A program made the translations under genes and the position numbers. From UBA5109 sp965661005 (lineage in GTDB: Bacteria > Pseudomonadota > Gammaproteobacteria > Pseudomonadales > Pseudohongiellaceae): DNA of 64,000 bases. The DNA lies in contig CBFICB010000007.1 in assembly GCA_965661005.1 (NCBI GenBank), positions 76,335 to 140,334 on the forward strand. Reading direction: 5' to 3'. This document shows, piece by piece, positions 51,318 to 60,821 of this stretch. A model generated the notes under the pieces. It saw only the letters and a list, made by a program, of their open reading frames with translations, made no database searches and was not told the origin of the DNA. Each line of letters starts with the position of its first letter. Positions within the stretch are counted from its first letter, which is position 1.

Positions 51318-52472
51318 ATGAAATTATCCAAATTTGGTTTTTTAATTCTTGTATCAGCCTTATTGTCGGCTTGCGGTATATTTGGTGATGATGAAGAAAC
51401 CGAACAACCCGCGGAACTGATTAACTTTGATGAAGAAGTTGATTTTCAGCGTTTATGGAGCGTCAGTGTAGGAGATGGGCAGGGTGATAAATATAATCGT
51501 CTTAAGCCAGCCATTGAAGACGGCGTAATTTATGTTGCTGCCAATAACGGCAGAGTACAGGCCCTCAGTATTGAAAACGGACGAAGAATTTGGGAAAGCC
51601 GACTCGCCTATTTTATTAGTGGTGGCGTAGGTATCGGTGATGAATATATATTCTTGGGGACGGAAGACGCCTCTTTAATAGCGCTCGATAAAAGTAATGG
51701 CGAGACTGTTTGGATTCGAGATGCAAGCAGTGAAATCCTGTCAGTTCCGTCCAGCAATGGGGCTTATCTTATTGTCCAGTCTATAGATGGCAGAGTAACT
51801 GGATATGATGCCGCTACTGGTGATCAGCTATGGGTCTATGAAAGCACCGTACCTGCACTGAGTTTAAGAGGGACCAGTTCTCCCATTATTCTAGATGATT
51901 TTGTTTTGGCGGGTTTTGAAAATGGGAATCTGGTTTCGGTAGCAATAGATAATGGTACCTTAAACTGGAGTTCCAGAGTGGCTGTACCGACAGGGCGTTC
52001 TGAAATCGAACGTATTGTCGATATTGATGGCGAGTTGATGGTTGATGGCGGTTCAGTTCTTGCGCCAAGCTATCAAGGTTATTTAAGTATGGTTGATATT
52101 GCTACTGGAAGAACACTGTGGCGTACTGAAGAATCAAGCATAACGGGAGCCACTGTTGGTTTTGGAAATCTTTATATCAGTGATGATCGAGGCCATATTA
52201 AAGCTTATCGCCCAGGCGCGCAGGATGAAATTATTTGGGAGAATGATCAACTGGATCTACGTCAAGTTTCTCGGCCTGTTAGTTTCAATAACTATATAGC
52301 CGTAGGTGATTTTGAAGGCTATCTACACTTATTATCTCAAGTTGATGGTCGTTTTGTTGGCAGAATAAGAGTCGATAGAAGTGGCCTCAGAATCATTCAA
52401 AGCCAGGGCGGTATTCTTTATGCTTATGGTAATGGTGGGAACCTGGTCGCATATCAGGTCGAAGCTGAATAA
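51318..52472 (+). CDS. bamB: outer-membrane assembly lipoprotein BamB
   Basis: 384 residues: lipobox LLSAC, then an eight-bladed PQQ-like beta-propeller with repeats such as GRVQALSIENGRRIWE, ASLIALDKSNGETVWI and GYLSMVDIATGRTLWR. It is a subunit of the BAM complex. I choose ATG 51318, because an upstream in-frame ATG at 51291 lies inside yfgM and would add residues before the signal peptide. Confidence 0.95.
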   Translation: MKLSKFGFLILVSALLSACGIFGDDEETEQPAELINFDEEVDFQRLWSVSVGDGQGDKYNRLKPAIEDGVIYVAANNGRVQALSIENGRRIWESRLAYFISGGVGIGDEYIFLGTEDASLIALDKSNGETVWIRDASSEILSVPSSNGAYLIVQSIDGRVTGYDAATGDQLWVYESTVPALSLRGTSSPIILDDFVLAGFENGNLVSVAIDNGTLNWSSRVAVPTGRSEIERIVDIDGELMVDGGSVLAPSYQGYLSMVDIATGRTLWRTEESSITGATVGFGNLYISDDRGHIKAYRPGAQDEIIWENDQLDLRQVSRPVSFNNYIAVGDFEGYLHLLSQVDGRFVGRIRVDRSGLRIIQSQGGILYAYGNGGNLVAYQVEAE

Positions 52473-52502
52473 ATTCAATTTTTTGCCGGTTTAGGTAAAG
52501 CT

Positions 52503-53906
52503 ATGATTCCCGTATTGGCTCTGGTGGGCCGACCTAATGTAGGAAAATCTACACTCTTCAATCGTCTCACGAAAAGTCGAGATGCGTTGGTGGCCGATTT
52601 TTCTGGCTTAACTCGTGATCGCCAATATGGTGAAGCCAAGCATGAAGACCGACCTTTTATTGTTATAGATACGGGTGGCATTGATGGCACTGAAGAGGGC
52701 ATTGATGCTCCTATGGCAGATCAGGCATTACTCGCAATTGAGGAAGCAGACTTAACCTTGTTACTTGTCGATGGTCGCTCTGGTCTGAATCCGGGGGACC
52801 AGCACATTGTTGAATTCTTACGTAAGCAAGAAAGAGCCTTTATTGTCGCCGTGAACAAAATAGATGGTATAGATCAGGATGTGGCAATGAGTGATTTTTA
52901 TCAGCTGGGTGTTGAAAATATATACCCAATAGCAGCGACACAAGGGAGGGGCGTCAGTGTCATGCTGGATAAATTGCTTGCTGACTTTCCAGCACCAGAA
53001 TTAATGGCACAAGATGAAGAAGACTCGGGTATTAAAATAGCTGTTGCGGGACGCCCCAATGTTGGTAAGTCTACTCTGGTTAATCGTCTGTTCGGCGAAG
53101 AACGAGTGGTAGTATTTGATCAGCCCGGTACTACACGTGACAGTGTCTACATTCCATATGAACGTCGCGGTCAGAAATATACTTTGATTGATACCGCCGG
53201 TATTCGCCGCCGCGGTAAAACTACTGAAGCCATAGAGAAATTTTCTGTGGTTAAATCCTTGCAAGCTATCCAGGATGCTAATGTCGTTGTATTGCTGGCA
53301 GATGCCAGAGAAAGCATTGTCGAACAGGATTTACACTTGCTTGGCTACGTCTTGGAAACAGGCAGAGCATTAGTGATTGCATTAAATAAATGGGACGGTA
53401 TGAATGAGTATGATAAAGAGAATGTAAAAAAAGATATCAGACGCCGTTTTGTTTTTGTGGATTTTGCCAAGATACATTTCATTTCTGCCTTGCATGGTAC
53501 CGGTGTTGGGAATTTGTACAAATCGATTAATGCAGCATATGCATCAGCCACAGCTAAGTTATTGACCCCCAGATTGAATGAAGTATTGGATAGAATAGTC
53601 ACTGAACATGCTCCTCCTATGCATAACAATCGTCGTATAAAGTTACGCTATGCTCATGCTGGAGGTAGAAATCCTCCTCTTATTGTTATCCACGGCAAAC
53701 AAACAGATAAGCTTCCAGCGAGCTATGTAAAGTATCTTGAAAAGAATTTCCGGAAATATCTTAAATTGGAAGGCACACCTATCAGAATAGAATTGCGTAG
53801 TGATGCTAACCCCTATACGAAGGCTGAAGCCGATTTAAATGATCATCAAATAGCTCGTAAAAGACGTTTAAAGAAAAATCGGGATTATCTAAAAGCTAAA
53901 TCATGA
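52503..53906 (+). CDS. der: ribosome-assembly GTPase Der (EngA)
   Basis: 467 residues with two G domains. P-loops are GRPNVGKSTLFN and GRPNVGKSTLVN; each has DTGGI or DTAGI and NKID or NKWD motifs. A C-terminal KH-like domain follows. It acts in 50S subunit assembly. The stop codon overlaps the next gene (ATGA). Confidence 0.97.
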   Translation: MIPVLALVGRPNVGKSTLFNRLTKSRDALVADFSGLTRDRQYGEAKHEDRPFIVIDTGGIDGTEEGIDAPMADQALLAIEEADLTLLLVDGRSGLNPGDQHIVEFLRKQERAFIVAVNKIDGIDQDVAMSDFYQLGVENIYPIAATQGRGVSVMLDKLLADFPAPELMAQDEEDSGIKIAVAGRPNVGKSTLVNRLFGEERVVVFDQPGTTRDSVYIPYERRGQKYTLIDTAGIRRRGKTTEAIEKFSVVKSLQAIQDANVVVLLADARESIVEQDLHLLGYVLETGRALVIALNKWDGMNEYDKENVKKDIRRRFVFVDFAKIHFISALHGTGVGNLYKSINAAYASATAKLLTPRLNEVLDRIVTEHAPPMHNNRRIKLRYAHAGGRNPPLIVIHGKQTDKLPASYVKYLEKNFRKYLKLEGTPIRIELRSDANPYTKAEADLNDHQIARKRRLKKNRDYLKAKS

Positions 53907-54625
53907 ATCCAGTTTTAATCATTAAAACCGGGAATACTGTACAAACTGCTTATGCAAAAGTTGGTGATTTTGAACTGTGGATTATTGACAGTATGCAAGC
54001 AGACCCAGAAAAATTTATAGTGGTAGACGTTTTTAAAGGTGAGAAACTACCTTCACCCACGGAGGTGTCAGGTGCTGTCCTAACTGGCTCTCCGGCCATG
54101 GTTACCGATAAACTTGACTGGAGTGAATATACAGCCGACTGGCTTAGACAGGCTATTGCAATAAAGTTGCCGATTCTAGGTATATGTTATGGGCATCAAT
54201 TAATCGCTCACGCACTTTCCGGACGTATTGATTTTCATCCCCTGGGAAGAGAAATTGGTACAACCATGGTTTCACTACACCCTGATTTTGTTAACGATAT
54301 TTTATTTTCTGAGTTTAGTGAACCCTTTCCAGTGCATGTGAGTCATATGCAAACTGTCACTGAATTGCCTTCAGGAGCTACTATACTCGCGAGTAATGAC
54401 TTTGAAGCTCATCATGCGGTCAGATTTTCTGAATTATGTTGGGGAGTACAGTTTCATCCTGAATTTGAAGAAGTGGCCATGCGCTCTTACATCGAAGAAA
54501 GGCAGAATGATTTAATATCTGAGGGTTTGGATGTTGAAGGATTATTGTCCGAAGTCAAGCCTACATTGCTTGCAAGAAAAATTCTTAACAAATTTTATGA
54601 ATTGGTTAAAAGTTATGCCGTATAA
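53903..54625 (+). CDS. class I glutamine amidotransferase domain protein
   Basis: 240 residues. The triad of a GuaA-type amidotransferase is seen: nucleophile C in LGICYGHQL and His/Glu in WGVQFHPEFE; VLTGSPAMVTD is the oxyanion strand. It is a stand-alone protein, unlike GuaA, so it could be a gamma-glutamyl hydrolase or supply ammonia to an unknown partner. It overlaps der by 4 bp and converges with ppk1, whose coding end overlaps it by 13 bp. Confidence 0.88.
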   Translation: MNPVLIIKTGNTVQTAYAKVGDFELWIIDSMQADPEKFIVVDVFKGEKLPSPTEVSGAVLTGSPAMVTDKLDWSEYTADWLRQAIAIKLPILGICYGHQLIAHALSGRIDFHPLGREIGTTMVSLHPDFVNDILFSEFSEPFPVHVSHMQTVTELPSGATILASNDFEAHHAVRFSELCWGVQFHPEFEEVAMRSYIEERQNDLISEGLDVEGLLSEVKPTLLARKILNKFYELVKSYAV

Positions 54626-56703
54626 GTTTGCAATAATTTTTGTTGAGCTGATTTAGCCGTGCTTCCAGAAAGCGTGCTCTTCTTGTAACTTCCATCAGCT
54701 TGCAAAATCCAGGACTGGGTATTATCAGTCAGATAATTTTGCAGGCATTCTTTAACTACTTTCTTCACCATTCTTTTTTCTTCAATTGGGAAACAGGTTT
54801 CTATACGTCTGAAGAAATTGCGATCCATCCAGTCAGCACTGGAACCAAAAAGCTGAACATCCCCACCATTATAAAAATAAAAAATACGTGAATGTTCTAG
54901 GAAGCGGCCAATAACAGACCGAACCTGTATGTTTTCAGAGACGCCCTTAATCCCAGGACGAAGACAGCATATTCCCCGAATAATTAAATCTATTTTTACG
55001 CCTGCCTGAGAGGCAGTATAGAGCGCTTTAATGATTTCAGGTTCCACTAGCGAATTCATTTTGGCAATGATTCGAGCAGTTTCTCCTTTAAGGGCATTTT
55101 GTGTTTCGTTTTGAATTAATTCGAGCATGGACTTATGCAAAGTAAAAGGAGCCTGAATTATTTTTTTAAGTTTGCCCGCTTTACCTAGCGCTGTAAGTTG
55201 CTGAAACACTTTTTGGACGTCATCAGTTATTGCTGTATCACTACTAAGCATGCCTATGTCAGTATATAAACGTGCAGTAACAGGATGATAATTACCTGTC
55301 CCTAGGTGAACATAGCGTTTTAGTTGTCGGCCTTCTCTGCGAACAACCAGGATCATCTTGGCATGCGTTTTATGCCCCACCACACCATAACTCACATGGA
55401 CGCCAGCGTTTTGAAGCTCATTAGCCAGTTCTATATTTTCTTCTTCATCAAAGCGGGCTCGTAATTCGATTACTACAGTGACTTCTTTGCCGGCATGGGC
55501 AGCAGCAATAAGCGCCTCGACAATGATGGAATCATCTCCAGTTCTATATAACGTTTGTTTGATAGCCAGGACATCAGGATCAGCCGCTGCTTGACGAAGA
55601 AAATCTACAACGGGTGAAAATGACTGGAAAGGGTGATGTAAAAAAACATCGCCCTTTTTGATCGTATCGAAAATATTATCAGAACGTAATAAACGCCCCT
55701 GTAAAGCGGGTGTAAAAGAAGGGAATTGCAATTCGGGTAGTTGTACCATTTTGGGTACAGCCATCATTCGATTCAGGTTGACGGGCCCATTAACAGCATA
55801 AACATCAGAGGGCTGTAAATTAAATTTATGCATAAGAAAATCAACAATTTCCTGAGGGCAGCGATTAGTGACTTCTAGTCTGACTGCTTCAGCAAATCGT
55901 CTGGAGGGTAATTCACCCTCTAAGGCGCGCATTAAATCACCTGCTTCTTCTTCGCTAACATAGAGGTCACTATTTCTTGTTGCTCGGAACTCGTAACTTC
56001 CCGTTACTGTCATGCCTGGAAATAAGTCAGTTGCATGTTTATGAATAATGGATGAAAGAAAGACAAAATCATATTTGTGACTTGCACAAGATGTAGGTAG
56101 TTGAATAAGTCTTGGAAGTGCTCGTGGCGCCTGTACGATGGCGATACCGCTATTTCGTCCAAAAGCATCCTTGCCTTCTAATGTCATAATAAAATTTAAA
56201 CTCTTATTTAGAACTTTGGGAAAAGGGTGAGCCGGATCAAGTCCAACGGGGCTCAATACAGGCAAGAGTTCGCGGTTAAAATATTTTTTAATCCAGGCTG
56301 CTTGTGTCTGGTTCCAGCGATCATGATGGAGAAAATGGATGTCCTCATTGGCCATTGCCGGTAATACTTCTTCATTTAGAATTTTATATTGGTTGCTTTG
56401 TAATTCGTGAGCTACCTGATTAATTAATTCCAGTTGTTCAGAGGGGCTAAGATTATCAGGGCCTCTTTGTGTGGTGCCGTAGGCTACTTGCTGCTTTAAG
56501 CCAGAGACTCTTATTTCAAAAAATTCATCCATATTGGAGCTGGCAATGCATAGGAAAAATAAACGCTCTAAAAGCGGCGTTTTTTTATCTTTGGCTTGAG
56601 CGAGTACTCGACGATTAAATTCCAACAGACTTAATTCCCTGTTGATATAGTAATCAGGATTGTTTAGATCGAGTTTGTCCTGTGATGTTTCAACTTTATT
56701 CAT
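54613..56703 (-). CDS. ppk1: polyphosphate kinase 1
   Basis: 696 residues, full length. The autophosphorylated histidine is H447 in GHKTHAKMILVVRREG; HLGTGNYHP and YNGGDVQLFGSSADWMDRN form the second half of the active site. N-terminal PP_kinase domain begins YYINRELSLLEFN. It makes inorganic polyphosphate from ATP. It is 1 bp downstream of the methyltransferase gene on the same strand. Confidence 0.97.
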   Translation of the reverse strand: MNKVETSQDKLDLNNPDYYINRELSLLEFNRRVLAQAKDKKTPLLERLFFLCIASSNMDEFFEIRVSGLKQQVAYGTTQRGPDNLSPSEQLELINQVAHELQSNQYKILNEEVLPAMANEDIHFLHHDRWNQTQAAWIKKYFNRELLPVLSPVGLDPAHPFPKVLNKSLNFIMTLEGKDAFGRNSGIAIVQAPRALPRLIQLPTSCASHKYDFVFLSSIIHKHATDLFPGMTVTGSYEFRATRNSDLYVSEEEAGDLMRALEGELPSRRFAEAVRLEVTNRCPQEIVDFLMHKFNLQPSDVYAVNGPVNLNRMMAVPKMVQLPELQFPSFTPALQGRLLRSDNIFDTIKKGDVFLHHPFQSFSPVVDFLRQAAADPDVLAIKQTLYRTGDDSIIVEALIAAAHAGKEVTVVIELRARFDEEENIELANELQNAGVHVSYGVVGHKTHAKMILVVRREGRQLKRYVHLGTGNYHPVTARLYTDIGMLSSDTAITDDVQKVFQQLTALGKAGKLKKIIQAPFTLHKSMLELIQNETQNALKGETARIIAKMNSLVEPEIIKALYTASQAGVKIDLIIRGICCLRPGIKGVSENIQVRSVIGRFLEHSRIFYFYNGGDVQLFGSSADWMDRNFFRRIETCFPIEEKRMVKKVVKECLQNYLTDNTQSWILQADGSYKKSTLSGSTAKSAQQKLLQTYTA

Positions 56704-56704
56704 A

Positions 56705-57316
56705 TTATGATTCTATAATTAATAAATAACCTTCTTTGGTTTTTGGTTCACTGATGTTTACATCAATTAACTCTGCTTCGAAATTTTTAATACAACGTTT
56801 GGCGAGCTTTAAAAAAGGCGAACGGCCTGGGTCAGCAATTATAATTCGAGGGACGCCAGCTTTAATTGCTTTATTGATCATTTTATATAAAGGATCAATT
56901 AGTTCTTTCCAAAAGCATATGTCAGCTCCTATTATTAAATCCTGCTTTTCAAGAGTGCCACGTTTGAGATTTTCAAAACGGGAATTGTTAGTTTTAATTT
57001 TAACACCGTTGGCTTTTGCGTGTAATTTCAAATAGGGAAATACATTTTTGTCTGCATCGACACCTGTAAGTTGTGCTTGGAATTTTTTTGCACAATAAAT
57101 CGACAATAAGCCCCAGCCACAACCAACTTCCATAATAGTCGCTTTCTTTTGGGGAGGCTTTGCATCAAGGTGGTCCATAATAAAGAAGCTGGAATACCAG
57201 ATCTTATCGCCGTGAATTTCAGGGTCATCATTCAATTCCTGAAGCATAGTAATGGCTTTTGATTTGTTTTTATATACAGTTAAACCACGGACTTTTTTGG
57301 TATCTTTAGCCGTCAC
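56705..57316 (-). CDS. class I SAM-dependent methyltransferase
   Basis: 203 residues with motif I EVGCGWGLLSIYCAKKF, motif II LTGVDADKNVFPYL and LIIGADICFW as the post-II strand. This pattern is closest to the protein-lysine methyltransferase 16 group, but I cannot fix the substrate. It is translationally coupled to ppk1 (1-bp gap). Confidence 0.78.
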   Translation of the reverse strand: MTAKDTKKVRGLTVYKNKSKAITMLQELNDDPEIHGDKIWYSSFFIMDHLDAKPPQKKATIMEVGCGWGLLSIYCAKKFQAQLTGVDADKNVFPYLKLHAKANGVKIKTNNSRFENLKRGTLEKQDLIIGADICFWKELIDPLYKMINKAIKAGVPRIIIADPGRSPFLKLAKRCIKNFEAELIDVNISEPKTKEGYLLIIES

Positions 57317-57392
57317 AACTTCCCTCTAAGATTCTAAAAAGTTGTATGAATAGAAAATAAAACAACTTTGTTAAGATATGATTACAACGAAC

Positions 57393-57411
57393 ATAGTTTT
57401 GATAAAACTAT
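57393..57411. repeat. AT-rich hairpin between xseA and the methyltransferase
   Basis: ATAGTTTT-GAT-AAAACTAT has perfect 8-bp arms in the 226-bp gap after xseA. No T-tract follows on the minus strand. The rest of the gap shows nothing else I can support. Confidence 0.35.
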
Positions 57412-57542
57412 AGCGCTATCCAACAAAAAAAATTCTACGCTGTATTCAAGGCTTTATCAATGAAAGGCAAGAACTGAATCTTAGCTATTTTAGAAACAAA
57501 AACTTTAATTCGTTTAAGTTTTAGTGACTTTATTTATTACTT

Positions 57543-58919
57543 TTATTCAGTTTTTTTCACTTCTACAATCTTGCTGATTAGCTCATCTTTATGCAGGCGT
57601 GTGCGTAAAGTGTCTCCAGATTTAACAGCGCCAGCATCAGTCATTAGCTTGCCCGACGAATTGTAAGTCATTGAATATCCTCGGCTTAAAATACTTAAAG
57701 GGCTTAAATTGTTCAAGGCGCGACTGAGGTCAGATAGTTTGTAGCGTGCATCTTGCACCGATTTCAGTGTCGCTTTGTGAAGGCTGTTAGAAAGGTAATT
57801 ATTCTGCTGTCGTTGTTCACGTATTGAGTTTATCGGTGAGTTTTGGATGAGCCCATGCGCTAATTCATTTACCTTGTTTTTGTTTTGCATCAAATAAAAA
57901 TGTAATTCACGACGCATCTTTATTTCCAGGTCATCCAGTTTTTGTGCTTGTTCTTGTAAGCGCCGACCAGGATGTTTAATTTGTTTTCCAAGCCAACTAA
58001 GACTTTGTCCTAAATGCTTCACTTTATTCTTGAGAATATTGCTTAATTGCATTTGATAAGCGGCATAAATAGCCATAAATTCTTCTTGATCCGGACTGAG
58101 CAATTCTGCAGCGGCAGAAGGGGTTGCTGCGCGAGCATCAGCGACGAAATCTGCTATTGTGAAATCTATCTCGTGGCCAACTGCACTGATGACTGGGAGC
58201 TCAGACTCAAAAATAGCACGAGCCAGTTGTTCATCATTAAAGGCCCAGAGATCTTCTAAAGAACCTCCGCCTCTGCCAATAATTAATACATCAAGCTCTT
58301 TCAGGCAGCCTTGTTTTTTATTGGCTAGTTTAAGCGCTTTAATCATGGCGGGTGCTGCTTCATTACCCTGTACAGGAACCGGCAAGATTGTCACCGGAAT
58401 AGACGGGAATCGACGTATAAGGACACTACTGATATCTCGAATAGCGGCTCCAGTTGGCGAAGTAATGACACCAATATGCTTGGGTAAAGACGGCAGTGGC
58501 TGTTTATATTCGTCTTTAAACAAGCCTTCGCCATGTAACCTGCTTTTAAGGGCATCAAAAGCGATTCTTAAAGCGCCTTCGCCAAGAGGGCTTATTGAGG
58601 AGACTATTAATTGATAATCACCACGGCCTTCATACAAACTTAGTTTAGCTTTTAGCTGAATTTGCATGCCTTCTTTTGGCTTGATTTTGACATACTGGTT
58701 GCGTCCTCGAAACATGGCGCAACGCACCTGGGCGCTTTCATCTTTCAATGTGAAATACCAGTGTCCCGATGCCGGCATAGCGATATTGGAGAGTTCGCCT
58801 TCAACTAAAACAGCAGGGAAATTTTCTTCCAGTAAATAACGCGCTTCGCGATTTAAATCGCTAACGCTATAGGCATTTTCTTTGGGCGGAGCGGGCTTGC
58901 TAAAAAGGTCGTCATTCAT
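57543..58919 (-). CDS. xseA: exodeoxyribonuclease VII large subunit
   Basis: 458 residues: N-terminal OB fold (YSVSDLNREARYLLEENFP, VEGELSN), then the catalytic core IGRGGGSLEDLWAFNDE and SAVGHEIDFTIADFVADARAATPSAAAE, then coiled coil. Normal length. It cuts single-stranded DNA and acts with XseB, which is not in the window. Divergent from guaB. Confidence 0.97.
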   Translation of the reverse strand: MNDDLFSKPAPPKENAYSVSDLNREARYLLEENFPAVLVEGELSNIAMPASGHWYFTLKDESAQVRCAMFRGRNQYVKIKPKEGMQIQLKAKLSLYEGRGDYQLIVSSISPLGEGALRIAFDALKSRLHGEGLFKDEYKQPLPSLPKHIGVITSPTGAAIRDISSVLIRRFPSIPVTILPVPVQGNEAAPAMIKALKLANKKQGCLKELDVLIIGRGGGSLEDLWAFNDEQLARAIFESELPVISAVGHEIDFTIADFVADARAATPSAAAELLSPDQEEFMAIYAAYQMQLSNILKNKVKHLGQSLSWLGKQIKHPGRRLQEQAQKLDDLEIKMRRELHFYLMQNKNKVNELAHGLIQNSPINSIREQRQQNNYLSNSLHKATLKSVQDARYKLSDLSRALNNLSPLSILSRGYSMTYNSSGKLMTDAGAVKSGDTLRTRLHKDELISKIVEVKKTE

Positions 58920-59096
58920 GAAACAATAATACCTGAATTTTACCGGCTTGTTTTTACGATATTGTTATTAATTGCTGGAGCAGGAGACTCAATTGTCAGT
59001 TCCTCATTCCAGTGAAAATAAAGAACTAACTTGTCTGTGCCCTTGCCTGATCCAGTTGGCATTGTAGATATAAGCCCCCTAGATATTTAATAAGTA

Positions 59097-59125
59097 TTTA
59101 CTGGTCACTAGCATGTGTTTATAAT
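59097..59125 (+). promoter_or_regulatory. guaB promoter
   Basis: TTTACT (59097-59102) and a perfect TATAAT (59120-59125) are 17 bp apart; the expected start site leaves a leader of about 35 nt. Confidence 0.65.
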
Positions 59126-59167
59126 AGCGCGCTTTCCCGATTCCGGGATCCGGTGGAAAGTGACTAT

Positions 59168-60646
59168 ATGCTACGAATTGTAGAAGATGCTTTAACCTTT
59201 GATGATGTTCTCTTAGTTCCTGCGCATTCCCTTGTGCTGCCCAACTCGGTCGATTTAAAGACTCGTCTGACTCGAGATATAAAACTAAACATTCCGCTTG
59301 TATCCTCAGCAATGGATACCGTCACCGAATCACGTCTGGCGATTGCCATGGCGCAAGAGGGTGGGCTTGGTATTATTCATAAAAGCATGAGTATTGAAGA
59401 TCAGGCTCGAGAAGTTAGGACGGTCAAAAAATATGAGAGCGGCGTTGTTACGGACCCTATCTGCATTACTCCTGATACAACCATTAGAAAATTGCTGGAT
59501 ATGATCAATGAATATCGCTTTTCTGGAATGCCAGTAGTCGCGAGTAGTGATAGTGATCAGTTGGTTGGTATTGTGACCAGTCGGGATGTACGATTTGAAA
59601 ACAATTTAAATGCCACTGTAGATAAAATTATGACCCCCAAAGACCGCCTGGTGACGGTGCCGGAAGGGGCTGATCTGGATGATGTGAAAAAACTGATGCA
59701 TGACCACCGCATCGAAAAAGTACTGGTGGTTAATGATGGTTTCCAGCTTAAGGGCCTAGTGACCTTAAAAGATATTCGAAAAGCCGAAGAGTTTCCTAAT
59801 GCCTGTAAAGACGCTTTAGGGCAGCTAAGAGTCGGCGCTGCAGTTGGAACAGGTGCAGACACTGATGCCAGGGTTAAGGCCTTGGTTGCTGCCGGTGTGG
59901 ACGTGGTTGTAGTTGACACCTCACATGGTCATTCTCAGGAAGTGATTAATCGAATTACTGAAATCAAACGCGACTTTCCGAACCTGCCACTGATTGGTGG
60001 CAATGTTGCAACGGCTTCAGGCGCACGAGCGCTGGCTGATGCCGGTGTGGACGCGGTTAAGGTTGGTATTGGTCCAGGTTCAATTTGCACCACGCGAATA
60101 GTCACCGGTGTTGGTGTTCCACAAATAACGGCTGTCGCTAATGTTGCTGAAGAATTAAAAGATACAGATATTGGAATAATCTCGGATGGCGGTATCCGTT
60201 TTTCAGGAGACATCGCTAAAGCAATAGCAGCGGGCGCAAATGTTGTCATGATAGGCAGCTTATTAGCAGGTACCGAAGAAGCTCCCGGTGAGGTAGAGCT
60301 TTATCAAGGTAGATCCTATAAAGCCTATCGAGGCATGGGGTCATTAGGCGCAATGTCCAAAGATCACGGGTCGAGAGATCGATATTTTCAGGATATAGAA
60401 GCCAGTGCTGCCAAATTGGTGCCCGAAGGTATTGAAGGTCGAGTGCCTTATAAAGGCCCAATGACAGAAATAATTTTTCAGCTCAAAGGTGGAATACGCT
60501 CCAGCATGGGGTTAACAGGCTGCAAAGATATAGAGGAAATGCGTGTTAAGCCTGAGTTTGTCAGGATCACTGGTGCTGGCGTATCTGAAAGTCATGTGCA
60601 TGATGTTTCAATAACCAAAGAAGCTCCTAATTACCGAGTTAGTTAA
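59168..60646 (+). CDS. guaB: IMP dehydrogenase
   Basis: 492 residues: catalytic C307 in GPGSICTTR, two CBS domains in the 93-205 insert, and the SMGLTGCKDIEEM end. It oxidises IMP to XMP with NAD. I start at ATG 59168 (MLRIVEDALTFDDV), matching E. coli and with GGAAAG 8 nt before; the GTG at 59153 lacks support. It is 175 bp before guaA. Confidence 0.97.
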   Translation: MLRIVEDALTFDDVLLVPAHSLVLPNSVDLKTRLTRDIKLNIPLVSSAMDTVTESRLAIAMAQEGGLGIIHKSMSIEDQAREVRTVKKYESGVVTDPICITPDTTIRKLLDMINEYRFSGMPVVASSDSDQLVGIVTSRDVRFENNLNATVDKIMTPKDRLVTVPEGADLDDVKKLMHDHRIEKVLVVNDGFQLKGLVTLKDIRKAEEFPNACKDALGQLRVGAAVGTGADTDARVKALVAAGVDVVVVDTSHGHSQEVINRITEIKRDFPNLPLIGGNVATASGARALADAGVDAVKVGIGPGSICTTRIVTGVGVPQITAVANVAEELKDTDIGIISDGGIRFSGDIAKAIAAGANVVMIGSLLAGTEEAPGEVELYQGRSYKAYRGMGSLGAMSKDHGSRDRYFQDIEASAAKLVPEGIEGRVPYKGPMTEIIFQLKGGIRSSMGLTGCKDIEEMRVKPEFVRITGAGVSESHVHDVSITKEAPNYRVS

Positions 60647-60821
60647 TGGGTGAAGCTACTGCGCTCGCTTTCTCATTGTTAATATAGATTTTTATCGGAT
60701 CACTTAGGTCTAGCTAAGCTCACCGCAAAAAATTTATATTGTCTCGATAAAGCCTCGCTCGTGACGCTTCCGGATTTGTATACTTCAACATGAAGTTAAT
60801 TATTTTTTAGGTCGCCTTTAA